Part shown: piece by piece, positions 35,789 to 46,602 of the stretch
Numbering within the stretch: the stretch's first letter is position 1
Layout of the letters: the number at the start of each line of letters is the position of its first letter
Origin: Thelonectria olida
Taxonomy: Eukaryota; Ascomycota; Sordariomycetes; Hypocreales; Nectriaceae
Length of the DNA stretch: 64,000 nt
Direction: 5' to 3'
Assembly: GCA_020736575.1 (NCBI GenBank)
Contig: JAGPYM010000006.1
Span: 186,001 to 250,000 of the forward strand
The notes under the pieces: generated by a model
Told to the model about the DNA's origin: nothing
Databases searched by the model: none
What the model saw: only the letters and a program-made list of their open reading frames with translations
Program-made: the position numbers and the translations under genes

Positions 35789-36983
35789 ATGATCAGATGC
35801 GCCGACTGTCAATTTCCAATCGACCTTGACGAGAGTCTCGTCGACTATGTCAAGTCGCAGATCAAGTCCATGCCACTCGCCGCCGACTCGGTCAACATGG
35901 ATGTCCAGTACTTCTCGCTAGACACCAACGAGCAGAGCTCTCAAGCGTTTGCCAAGACCATCTCCAGCTTCGTGGCCGTTTCGACCAGCGTTCTGGGCAG
36001 CGACGCGTCCACTAAGCTGAGCGCTGCAGCGTAGAACCAGGTCAGCAGCCAAACAAGCAAGCACAACATCGCTGGCACGCTTGTGCTCTCCGTCTCCTGC
36101 ACACACAAGAATGCCTTGGTCCTTGCGCCGTTTGTGCTCAATGTCGACAAGGGTATCAAGGTCTGGAACCGTCTCTTCCCGGGGAGCCCGATCGACCCGA
36201 CGAGCACTACTCAGATGATGAAAATCGCCGGCGAGCATCCCGCGGATCTGATCAAGGCTGAAAAGTTCAGCACCATCTCTGGGACGACCTTCGGATCCAG
36301 CTTCATCGGCATGGTCCACGTATTGAACACCACTGAGACGTCGGCGAGCGAGAGCCTGTCCAGCGTCGCGTCGTCTCTGCAGGCGCAGATGGACAAGGGC
36401 GCGTGGTTGGCCAAGGTCTCGGGTGAGTTTGGTGTTAACGCGTCCATTTCCAACACGTGAAGAACCTGCTCAGCACGCAGAACATCACCTCGCACGTCAC
36501 CATGGTCTGCATGGGTGCGATTCCCTCCGTTGATGCCAGCGAGGTCAAGATCGGCGTCGAGAAGTTTGCCTAGTTCGACCCCAAGTCGAGCCTCGAGGCC
36601 ATCGCCACCATCCACAACGCGACCACTGCAGAGCAGGGATCTGTGCAGCAGTCGGCAGAGGCGTCGCGAACGGGCCAGCAGATGGTGGCGATGAAGTCAG
36701 GCGATATCAAGGCCGCCCTCACGGCCCTCGCAGATATTGACGACGGCGCCAACAAGATCCTTGACATCAACTCCATGATGACAGCCCTCGACGACTACCC
36801 AGGGGGGCTGCTGAAGGAACCGCTGGTATTCCCGTCAACTACTACCTCAGGGACATCACCAAGGATATGCTAGCAGAGATGTGGGTGGCCTAATACTACC
36901 CCGGCAAGTACATGGCTATCAAGTACGACGGTTCTGAGAACAACGAGAACAAGAAGGGGGAGAACCAGGCTGAGAACCAGTAA
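35789..36983 (+). pseudogene. Disrupted gene of a conserved fungal family of unknown function
   Basis: Coding signal continues for 1.2 kb but is broken at least five times. A TAG at 36032-36034 lies between KLSAA and NQVSSQ in the same frame. A frame change occurs at about 36458, where a base is missing before the codon for KNLLSTQN. A second TAG is at 36571-36573. Another frame change is near 36800 in a run of six G. A TAA is at 36891-36893, and the natural stop is 36981-36983. Between the breaks the peptide is well kept (SVSCTHKNALVLAPF, KILDINSMMTALDDY, AEMWVA, YYPGKYMAIKYDG). I recall an uncharacterised ascomycete protein family of this type. The breaks look recent. No signal peptide or membrane segment is seen. 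Confidence 0.85.
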
Positions 36984-37634
36984 AGCGAATGATGGGAGGG
37001 AACCTATGGTTTGATACGGAGATTAGGTTGTCCAAGGCAGATCCAAGGTGTGGAAGAGTTGGAGTTCGACTGAGATATGGTACTAGTTATTCAATTGATT
37101 TGTTTATCTTCGATGGTGTTGTTCGCAAGTTTTTAGCGGCTTAGACGAATAGGTATAATTAATTAGTCGAGAAGAGCTACCTCAGTTGGCTCCAAGTGAA
37201 GGTTTTCCATGGTTATCGGATTCTTCTCTCAGATTTAACAATATAAATGACTAGACAGCGGACTGGTCTCTCCGCGCTGGCACTCCCCTCCTCGAGCCAA
37301 TTCATGTCTTTGCAAAAGACAAAGTCTCGCGACGTCAACTTGCAGACAGGCACTCAAGACATAAATGCGTCATTAAGCCGTGTATGACAGGGTTCATGCT
37401 GGCAAAAGATGAGGGGGTGTAATTATGAAGTACTGTAGGGATCAACAGATCCTTTTAGAACAACCAACAACAACTGGAAAACACCCCACCACTGCAATAC
37501 CCCGCTGGTCGTGAACTTTTAAAGGCCCTCAAGTTGCCAGTGGCAGTGGCATCTTAGAACCCTCAACCAATCCTCCTCCGAGTTGCCCATCACATTTACC
37601 TCAGACAGCCCGCTCACTTGTATCGCCTATCAAG
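36984..37634. other. Intergenic
   Basis: AT-rich around 37080-37260; otherwise the promoter of the following gene. No feature assigned. Confidence 0.4.
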
Positions 37635-38396
37635 ATGAAGGCCCCAAGGATGATTTCTACTTGGACTAGATTCCAAGTCCCAGCTGAGAATCCGATCGAT
37701 GACTCTATTTTTGCACCACTTGCGTCGGGGGAGATAACCTACCATCGGGCACTGTACGGGCGCCTCCACGAGTCTCCCGGAGAATGCGTACTTATTGTAG
37801 CCTGGGAATCGCTACAGATCTACGAAGAATTCCTTAAGGCCGATGAGCATGAAGAGCTAATGGCCAACTTGAGATTGGCGACATCAAACGCGACCTCGGA
37901 ACCCAAGACGCAGTTGATTCATTTCGGCCAAGTCTCGTTTTGGAACCGTTTTGGACGCGATATTGAGATTTTTACTGTGTATTTTCCTTCGACAATCTCG
38001 CCCCAGGATCAAGAGGTTGTGAGCAACATTCGGGGCCTCGTCGATACTGTGACACCGCTTGAGCCGGCAGGTTTTAGCGCGCAAGCCTACAAACAAGCTC
38101 CAAAGTGCGGATGGGCGAAGGAATCCGAAATATTAAACGGGGAGAGCGTATTGGCTTGCGTGTGGTGTCACTATTGGAAAGACAAGGCAAACGAGGACAG
38201 GTTCAAGCAGACCGAGAGAAGAGGGCCATGGTCGGTGGATGGACAACGACAAGGCCCGCTTGTCCTGGAAGCTTTTGAGCAGCGTCTCAAGGAGCTAGGG
38301 GCTATTGAATGGGTGGCTTATCATATCGATTTTAAGAATGTGCCAGGCAGCGTCCAAAAGGAGAAGACTTTTAAACCAGACTTTCTTGGAATGTAG
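37635..38396 (+). CDS. Hypothetical protein, possible dimeric alpha/beta-barrel (ABM-like) fold
   Basis: A single exon of 253 residues. The N-terminal 80 residues have the look of a stress-response/ABM-type barrel repeat: a beta strand, then ...ECVLIVAWESLQIYEEFLKADEHEELMANL, the W-E-S-x-x-x-Y-x-x-F pattern common in that fold. A second half contains SVLACVWCHYWKDKANEDRFKQ in the same style, so the protein may be two tandem barrels. There is no signal peptide. A catalytic or structural role cannot be assigned. It ends 46 bases from the convergent metalloprotease-like gene. Confidence 0.65.
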   Translation: MKAPRMISTWTRFQVPAENPIDDSIFAPLASGEITYHRALYGRLHESPGECVLIVAWESLQIYEEFLKADEHEELMANLRLATSNATSEPKTQLIHFGQVSFWNRFGRDIEIFTVYFPSTISPQDQEVVSNIRGLVDTVTPLEPAGFSAQAYKQAPKCGWAKESEILNGESVLACVWCHYWKDKANEDRFKQTERRGPWSVDGQRQGPLVLEAFEQRLKELGAIEWVAYHIDFKNVPGSVQKEKTFKPDFLGM

Positions 38397-38442
38397 GGAA
38401 GAATGAGATATAGATGGATATTAGGGAAGAATAGTACTTGAA

Positions 38443-39799
38443 TCAGGCTGATTTCAACTTCGACCTTCCGCTCCAAAAGTCGTAGTCGGGATACTTCTCT
38501 GCGAGATATGTAGCCAAGGCAAATACGGTATACGACTCGGGGTTCAGGATGGCCTGGCCGGGCGAGATCTTTTCGTCGGTTCCGGGCAAATTCTTGGCGC
38601 CCACTATTTCATCAAATTCATCTGGACGCCATCGTGAGTATTCGTCTTGTACGGGCGGAAAACCCCAGTCTTTTCTTCAAACTCACATGTGAAATCTTCT
38701 GAGATGCCCTTAATAATCAAGTGCAAGACTTCGTGGTAAAGGGTCAGGGACAAGGTGCGACGCGTCGCAACTAACGCGTTTTCCGCGTTGACAGGCTCCA
38801 AATCGGACAGAAGAGACGGGCGACCTTTGCCGTCATTATCGAGACACAAGATTACTATCATTGGCGCTGTTTGGTGAAGGGTACTGCCGAGATTCGTCGG
38901 AATTGAGCATGACTTCGCGTTGCCGGATGGCAGAAAAAAGTATTGCTTCAGATCTTCCACCCACCACGGCACTGGGGACGTGTAAGTTGAACGCCAGTGT
39001 GATATCCCATGGCGGAATGGGTAGGAAATACAAGATCTAGAAACATACCATAGGGCAGCAACTGAGGGTTTATGGCGTCTCCCGTTGCCGGATCTGCTCT
39101 GTTGTAATAAAACTCGTAGAAGATGCCTCTGAACGTGCTGTGCAGCCAGGATGTGCCCCTCACTTCACCCTCCTCCTCCCGGTATACGCGGTTTGCTTTA
39201 GGTGCATCTACCCAACTTACCTCTGTTTCAGAGCAAGTCAGAACGATGGCACGGGGAAGAGAAATGATTGCACAGCAAACACGAACCTTCTTGCCACCCA
39301 TCACTGCAGTAGAGCCATGGCTTCCCGCCCATGGGCGTAGCTTCGCCTTTAAGGAAGGACTGGGCTGCCTGTAAGGCCTCTAGACGTGAAGTTAGAAACG
39401 TCTGCTCAACATTGACACGCATCTGTCAACCATGGAAAACATACCAAGAAGCAAACGCGTCTGAGATCCTGGCTCGTCATCTGGCGGCGGGATTCCGAAG
39501 AAGGCGCCGACGTATTCCATATCCACGAGAGTGGCCTCGTCAAGAACATCCCTGACGGCATTCGATGCCACAGTGACTGGGGCAGAAGCGACTGCTTGTG
39601 AGTCAAGGAACCACTGATTCAACTCATCAACTCTTCCGTTGCAGGAGCCTGTGCCTGTCGTCTTCACGTTGAAGATGTCGGTGATATGGAGGTTGCCATT
39701 TTCGTCAACAGCTTGCACAAGTCGCCCGAGCAAACTCAAGACAACGACGAACTGTGCCAGATGGACGAGGGGCGAGAAAGGAAAGATGGGTGACAACAT
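38443..39799 (-). CDS. Secreted HExxH metalloprotease-like protein
   Basis: Five exons, complement of 39445-39799, 39287-39379, 39049-39222, 38687-38971 and 38443-38621; introns 65, 64, 77 and 65 nt. The frame closes to 361 residues from the ATG at 39799. In-frame upstream ATGs at 39820 and 39862 are less suited to a signal peptide. Residues 1-30 form a signal peptide (VVVLSLLGRLVQA). The zinc site is HEVLH in LSLTLYHEVLHLI; further down are NPESYTVFALATYLAEKYPDYDF, the C-terminal pattern of a fungal putative-peptidase family related to lysine-specific metalloendopeptidases. Expected to act outside the cell; the substrate is unknown. Confidence 0.82.
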
Positions 39800-40982
39800 T
39801 TTGAAAACCAAAGGAAGCATGGACGGCCTCTTCTCGAGTGCAAGTAGAGAAGGGAAGGTCAAGATACTATTCGAAAATCCTATGGTCCCTTCGAAGAGGT
39901 CTATATGATTGGCATCAAATCGCTTCTCTGTCTACATCATAGTCTGTCCAACGACTGGAAGGCCTGACCGTGGAGCCTAGCAGGCAAAAAGGTCAATTTC
40001 GGAATGAGGAGGTTCAATATGAAACACAACTCACAACCAACTGCCGGAATGGAGCAGAAGGATTACGCGATGGCTCCAGCTTCCCCAACCCCCACTGTGT
40101 GAGGTATAGTAGACGATAGTTCAGCTGATTGCTTAGGACTCAAAATATATAAAGATAGTGGAGTGACTCCATTGTGTGACCAATGAAACATCTGCCGAAT
40201 ACCGAAGTCAGTTCAGCTTGTTGGTTGTGAATAAGAAACCTATTTTCAACCGCTGTCTCTGCCTTAGCCCTCGTATCTGCGGCCATGCTGCAGCTAGCCT
40301 GTCAATCAACATCGTTATAATATGCAGCCCTGCTTCATAATAAGTTGCATTCTCCTACTTATCGAATGGTGCATGCATAACACAGGCTGTTGGTTGAGAG
40401 TTGCAAATTGGGTTTTCATGCCTCAGCTTGAGATATTTGCACCCGCGCGGGCCGCTTCACGCGCATGTGCATGAATACCACTCTGTCAACGTCACTCCTA
40501 CCACCCCATTAAGGATTCTGGTCCATCGAGGATCCGAGTGACTACAGCTTCATGTTGGTTAGACGCACGAATATCGCCATTCGGCGAGACTACGGCGATG
40601 CTCTACCCTCTTGAGTACGCGGTGACTTCCTCAACAAGTAAGCGATCAGCCGGTTATCAGTCAGGCCGCTATGCTGTTTCAAAATAGATTAGATTTCGGC
40701 CTGCATACAATCCATTGATCCTGCCAGGCATGCCTCGGCCTCAGCTGGTTGCCTTGCACTATATGACAATTTGTGGATTGTGGCCTCAATATCAGAAGCC
40801 GTGTTAGACGCGGCGATGCGTTTGTCTTCAACCAGACGCTGGAGTTCAATCAGCCTCGGCTAACCATAACACTTACCCATTCCTTATTACATATACTAGC
40901 AAAACTCGTCCGCAACTCAAACTTGTGCAAACCAAGTCACTTTGAACCGCGCTCTCCTTGGGAGACAACACAGACATCCAAG
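39800..40982. other. Intergenic
   Basis: About 1.2 kb between divergent genes for two secreted proteins; no gene seen. Confidence 0.4.
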
Positions 40983-43900
40983 ATGAGGTTTTCCTCGGCT
41001 GTGTCGATGATGCTGCTGCTTGGAACTCGCTTCACGGAGGCCAGTCGATCCCATCAAGGCCACGAATGTGATGATGGATACTGCCAGTGCGGACACTTTT
41101 GTCGTCTCCTTCAAGAAGGCGACACTTGTTGTCTAAGGAAGCATGGCCATGATGAGCATGCGTGTGGTCCAAGTACGTTACCACGACTCATATCTCCAGA
41201 CGTCCTAACAATTCCATATCTAACCTTTCTTTCCAGACCGGGTGTGCTGTGGTTTGGGTTGCTGCCGAGAAGACTGGAAGTGCGGTAGGAATGAATTGTG
41301 TTATCCACCAGAGATTGCTTCCTCCTTGCCTTATAATCACTTCACGACCATCGTGACAGTCACTAAACCAACCCCCGTGTCTCCCACTACTGATCACGGA
41401 ATATCCTCCACCGCCTATCTATCTTCACTCAGCACCACCGAGCAAGGAACAAGCGTGGACACTGGTACTCCCAACTATACTCCTCCACCTGGAGGAAGTG
41501 ATGAATCCAGGGGATCTCAAGCTTCAACCCAGTATGAAACTAGCTCAGTGAGTATATCAACCTCTTTGTAAGTGGTTCCAGACTAACACCTCTCCCAAGG
41601 CTCCAACCAATACCACACCAGGCGGTGAACAGACCGACACCGAGACTGGAGCCATTCCCGGCTCAGAGACCGGTACTCCCTCAGGTCCCGCATCCAGTAT
41701 CGCCAGTGAAGACAATACCGAGATCTCTGAAACGCCTTCAAGCTTCGGCTCTATCACTGCCAGCAGCTTGCACGGCATCGATACAAGCCCGACCTCGGTC
41801 GGCGTCACCACCATCACCAATTCGGGCGGCCAAGTGTCCACCGTTTTACCTACCGATGCCACCAGTGCAGGCTTAGTTACCCCGATCGTCGTCACCAGCC
41901 AGGGCGGCCAAGTGTCTACAGTGTTCCCCAGCGATGCGACACAGCCTGGTTCAGCTGCCCCTACCGTCGTAACCAATTCGGACGATCAACTCACTACGAT
42001 TGTCCCTAGTGATGGGGCGAACTCGGGTTCAGATATCCCAACTATAATTACACAGTCGGACGGTCAGCTATCTACCATTATCGCCAGCAGTGGTACGGGG
42101 GTAGGATCGACCGTCCCAACTGTCATCACGCTCTCACACGGAAAAGTCTCGACCATCGTTCCTTCAAGTCTCACTGAGACAAGTGGTGTCGTTCCCAGTA
42201 TTGTCACGAATTCCAATGGGCAGGTGTCAACAATCTTTCCTACCGGGGGTTCAAATTTGGGAACTTCTATTCCCCCAGCCTCTAGCGACTCTCCAAGCGA
42301 GATAATGCCCAACACCATCATCACAAACTCAGATGGTCAGGTATCGACCGCCCTTGCTTCCAGCAATTCACAGCCAGGCTCTTCTGTTCCTACTGTCGCC
42401 AGCCAGCCGGGTAGTCAGACTTCAATTATTTCCGAAACTGCTGGAACTATTCGAACATCTACAGGCCTCAAAAGTTCGGGTGGCCAGGGCTCAACGGTCC
42501 TCTCAACTAGGCCCCCAGGAGGTACTTCAACCGACGCACCAACAGGAACTGGATCAGCGTGTGGAAGCAACCCAGTGATCGACGGTAGCTCTGAAATGAC
42601 CTCCGGAACTACAGCAGAAGGGACTACCCAACGCGCTGCGAACCCTTCGATCACCGGTGATAGTACTCTTTCGTCTCCATCTATATCAGATGCCGCTACA
42701 CAACCGCAGTCCGACACAAGTGCTGGAGCCGTTGGGACCGATACAGGTGCTACTGGGAGCTTGATTTCTAGGACTGGCACCCCTACAAATCCTCCAGAAG
42801 GCTCGACTACCGGCCCAGCGCCTGCAGGGGACTCGACTACTGACACGGTACCTACTGACACGATACTTACTAGAGGCTCGACTGGAACGACTAAGCCCAA
42901 AGGCCAGGTGTCAACTACCGGTTCAGTCGAATCTAGCCCAATAAGCGTCTTGGGCTCAACTACGGACATTTCCGCCTCCGCACCGTCTACAGAACCGACC
43001 ACAACTGCGGAGCAACCTAGTTTGACGTCAGGCAATATCTTAACGAAACCTACAAGCACCAACCCCGATGGTCAAGTGACGACACAAGCCCCTTTAACAA
43101 CGGACAGCAGCGCGCCTACTACTTCTACCACTAATAATGAGGTGGTGATTGTCCCCGTCACGACCTCTGTTAGCAAACCCAAGGTAATAGATGACGGAAT
43201 TGTAATACCTTGCAATATGTGGTTCTTCAGTTTCTGTATTGGCGGCATAGGAGGGTGGAAATTCGCAGCGATTCCAGGCATCCATCCACCGTACGAGTCA
43301 ACCCTCCCTCCTTCTGATTTCAATCCCTGTCCTTATGAGGGCGATGCTGATATTACGTTAGGGGACCACCAAAGATCAAAGCCCCGTTTCCTATTGAAAT
43401 CGATATTAAAGGAATCCTTCCGCCGTGGCCAGAATTCACGTACGGCCCTACCCCGAGCCGGAGACTGATCTATAAATCTAACGTGGTATTACAGCGTTAG
43501 GGCAGACAATAGCCCGACGTTTGACCCTGAACCGAGCGAGTGTGAGACCGAGTTAGCGGAGCTATGCGTGCTTAGTACGTCCTATGCAGTATCCGTCAGT
43601 GGCACAAAGACTTCCACAACTAGTACCAATATTGCCTCAACTTGCGGAACCGTCTATGGGTGTGCTATTGAAGATGCAACCCGCACTGGTACTGCTACAA
43701 GCTTCACCACCGAGACCGGCACCCCAACCTTCACATCGCTAGGCACCATGGAGACATGGCCGACAACTCTGGATAGCGAAAGTGAAATGAATGCAGCCGC
43801 AGATTGGGTGGAGTCTGAAGTTGAATCTTGGATAAAAAACATCACCACTACCTCTGGATCTTCTACCACCAAGACCTCTCGATCTTCTACCACTTCCACT

Positions 43901-44609
43901 CCGTCTTCTACCACCAAAGCTTCTACAAAGGCTACAACAACCAGTGCGCCAACTTCAACGACCACAAGTGCGGCAGAATGCTCATCAGACTCGGACTGCG
44001 GAGACACGAAATGTGAGGCTGGCGAGACTGCTGCCTGCGTACTCATTCCGGGACTGTTTGGTGTCATTACTCACAGCTGTCATTGTTTCTCTCCCATAAC
44101 TACAAGAAGTTCATCAACCACTTCAACAAGTTCCTCAACTACTGCTCCGGCTGTAACTGTGGTTTTGACACCACTTACAAAGTCGGACTTCGATTGTCTG
44201 AAAGGAGACCGGGGGTTCGTGCATGGGGATATCAATCCAGGGACCCAAGACGACTATTCTCACGAGTTCAGCGAGCAGGAGCCGCCGGGCGGTTGGAATT
44301 TCGACTCAAACTCACCTAAGTTTGAGTGGTCCAAGACAAAGAGTGGCGTTACTTACAAATTCTCGGTCAGTTGGTACGGAGGATGCCGAGCAACAGTGGA
44401 CGAGCAGGACATTCGGTTGCCTTCGGGCGAAGACAATTCTGACGTTACATCCTACCAGCTTATGAGGGACATGTATAAAAACTGTAAGTTTCCCGTGATG
44501 CGTTTTGATGTCTCAAGTCGAATACTAAATCTGGTGTACAGGTAATAATGGTGGAATAGGTGGAAGCATCCATGCGGGTTGCTTGGTCTATTTATTTATG
44601 GGCTCGTAA
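40983..44609 (+). CDS. Large secreted Cys-rich/Ser-Thr-repeat cell-surface protein
   Basis: Six exons: 40983-41172, 41237-41547, 41600-43290, 43362-43439, 43495-44483 and 44542-44609. The frame closes to 1108 residues. The order is a signal peptide (1-20); a Cys-rich module (CDDGYCQCGHFC ... CCGLGCC); a long Ser/Thr-rich stalk with about seven 26-residue repeats; a CNMWFFSFCI block with PPGPPKI and ILPPWPEFT; a Cys/Thr-rich linker; and a C-terminal module ending CNNGGIGGSIHAGCLVY. The last modules resemble, from memory, the tails of fungal killer-toxin-like (subgroup C) chitinases. No GH18 catalytic motif exists here. The intron at 43291-43361 is easily missed because the frame stays open for 59 more codons. 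Confidence 0.82.
41801..42400 (+). repeat. Seven or so 78-bp (26-residue) coding tandem repeats
   Basis: Within exon 3 of the cell-surface protein the pattern T(x)2TNSDGQVSTV(x)PSDA recurs about every 78 bases, with divergence between copies. The copies carry variants GGQVSTV, DDQLTTI, DGQLSTI, HGKVSTI, NGQVSTI and DGQVSTA. One unit near 42,270 is longer by about 12 residues. Confidence 0.85.
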
Positions 44610-44708
44610 GGTCGTGCTTCGCATAAACAATTGCGTAGTCGGTGGCACTTGTGTGGTCCAATGTAATAGCCTATCACAATGGAATATTAGTTGTCAGTCT
44701 GTAATTAT

Positions 44709-44906
44709 CACTGGCCGCGGGCGACGACAAACACGGCCAAGTTCTGAGCAGCACCTTGAAGCGTAGCGCCAATAATGTAGACTATCGCGCCAATGGCAAT
44801 ACCCTAGCGTCTTGCAAAGTGATCATTAACCATCGAGAGGAAGGGAAATGCCACGAGGTCACCGATGGGGTAATCAGCGCTGAAGAGGCCGACAGTAGCA
44901 CCTTGA
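44709..44906 (-). pseudogene. MFS sugar-transporter relic
   Basis: Read on the minus strand, this stretch gives about 65 residues: LFSADYPIGDLVAFPFLSMV, a stop, then GIAIGAIVYIIGATLQGAAQ and NLAVFVVAR. That is the segment from transmembrane helix 2 to the start of helix 4 of fungal hexose-type MFS transporters. The stop (TAG) replaces the expected tryptophan of the RRWG motif, a G-to-A change on the coding strand. Nothing before or after it is recognisable, so this is a truncated remnant. Confidence 0.75.
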
Positions 44907-45497
44907 GGCTAACAAAGTAGGAGCGGGACGACCACCAGGAGGTTTATTTCCCGTAGGTTACAGCAATGGCACCACTTCTTGTAGTTGATGGTACCCTCGG
45001 GTATGCCTCCAGCAAAAAGCCTAGCGTACGTCTTCTTGTTCAGTGGCCTGAGATTTCATCGTGGTGGTTTACTTGGATGATTTTCATATATAAGTGTGTA
45101 GGGGGGAGGACGACTGTTGAGAGAGGATGGCTGGAACTGCAGACTTTTATCGAGCAGAAAACAAGCTAGTAATCTTCTCAGACCTCTCGGCTCGTGATAA
45201 ATACGACCGAGGGCTGGATGAATCTGGGGAAGAGGATGACTCGTCAAGCCGAGTGTCGAGCTGCTCTTGATATCTCGTATCCTCCTTACTCCGGATTCCT
45301 CACCCAACCTCCAACAAGGACGAAGTATCTCCTGCACGTAAATATCCAGTAACTTGCATACTTCCCCAACCCTTCGCAAAGTCTATCCGAGGACTTCCCC
45401 ATGAGCCGATTGTCCGGGGGTGGAGTCTCCCCCATCCTGCCAGACGCGGCTGCAACTACCGTGTTCTGATTGACAACGTGGTATACCCAGAGGGCAA
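44907..45497. other. Intergenic between relic and AT-rich block
   Basis: No gene seen. Probably flanking decayed sequence. Confidence 0.35.
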
Positions 45498-45702
45498 GTT
45501 TTTATAAATATTTTAGGGTTTTAGGGCTAATTTTAAAATAAAGTTAGTAAAAGAAAGCTTTATAATACTAATAGATAACTTTTTATTCTTTACATAACTA
45601 AAAGTAAAATTATTTATATATTTAATCTAGCAAGTTTTATTATAAAATTACTTATTATATAGATTATAAAATAGAAAAAGGATATATTATTTCAGCTTTT
45701 CC
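45498..45702. repeat. Extremely AT-rich block, probable RIP-mutated relic
   Basis: About 200 bases of almost only A and T with abrupt edges. The sequence is full of TA dinucleotides and has two TTAGGG-like hexamers at its left edge (about 45,513-45,526). This differs sharply from the balanced composition on both sides and fits a transposon or repeat remnant mutated by RIP. No reading frame or terminal repeat survives. Confidence 0.7.
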
Positions 45703-46602
45703 AAGCTTCATATTAACATTCATTCCATTTCTCTTCATTTGCTACATCTAACTTGCCGCCTAGGGGTCTGGTGCAAAGTTGTTTTATTAGCAAATATAAC
45801 AAGCCCGCTAACTATTTTACGTACTCTGGCTCCTTATCAATCCCGTATTCCTGCATCCGTTGTAACCTTTCCTTATTCCGGTCAACATTTTTAGGAACGG
45901 CGACATATTGTCTAGTTGGGTTCTGAGTCCTGGAACTGGACCTGAATGTGAAGATGCTCGATGATTTCTACTCTCTCCAATCTCACCGTGTGAATCCCTC
46001 AATTCGCTACTGACTTATAGCGAACCGGAATGGCTGGTAACAATCCATCCTTCATGTCAGCCACTTCTACAGGGGTGGAAGAATCTTCGTCAATCGGCTT
46101 GTTCTCCGGAATGGGGACGTGGGTGTCTCCAACAGGCCTGTTATTGAGCCATCTTATGAGGAGTCTTACGCGTGAGGAAATAACTCGAGTGCAGAGGTTG
46201 ACCAGGCGTGATGGTCGGACGACAACCCGTCCGTTTTCGAAACATGGCTGAATGGCGCGCGCCGAAAACCGACCGCAAAGCTCACAATAAGGACCTGAAT
46301 GGGAATTAGCATGTAACGACAAATTTTTTGATGAAATTCACGGGATAGGCGTCATGCTCGGGCGATAGGTCTGCGAACAGCTAGAGGACTGGCAGTATGA
46401 GTACGGGGAGAGGTGGCAGCGATGACGTTCCAATGAGGTATGACTACGACGAGCATCAACAAGTGTGAAAGGGATTTTTTTTTTTCGCCATCAGTATTGC
46501 AAACTTTAACGCGTGACGTCGTAATGGACCAAGGATCGTAAACTCCCGCTCGTTAGAATTTTAATCCATCCTCTGTCAACGAAGCCGAACGACAACAGAA
46601 CC
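45703..46602. other. Intergenic with weak minus-strand coding signal
   Basis: Two adjacent minus-strand frames (46322-45999 and 46002-45817) have peptide-like composition but no recognisable family and no clear splice link. A T run at about 46,474-46,485 precedes the next gene. Confidence 0.35.

Noticed and set aside
41801..42400. Repeat array considered as CRISPR-like
   Set aside because: Eukaryotic coding repeats with diverged copies in one frame and no unique spacers.
45510..45530. Telomere-like TTAGGG units
   Set aside because: Only two units, inside an AT-rich block with genes on both sides, so not a telomere.
45817..46322. Two minus-strand frames next to the AT-rich block
   Set aside because: Composition is protein-like but there is no splice link, family or start context; possibly decayed.
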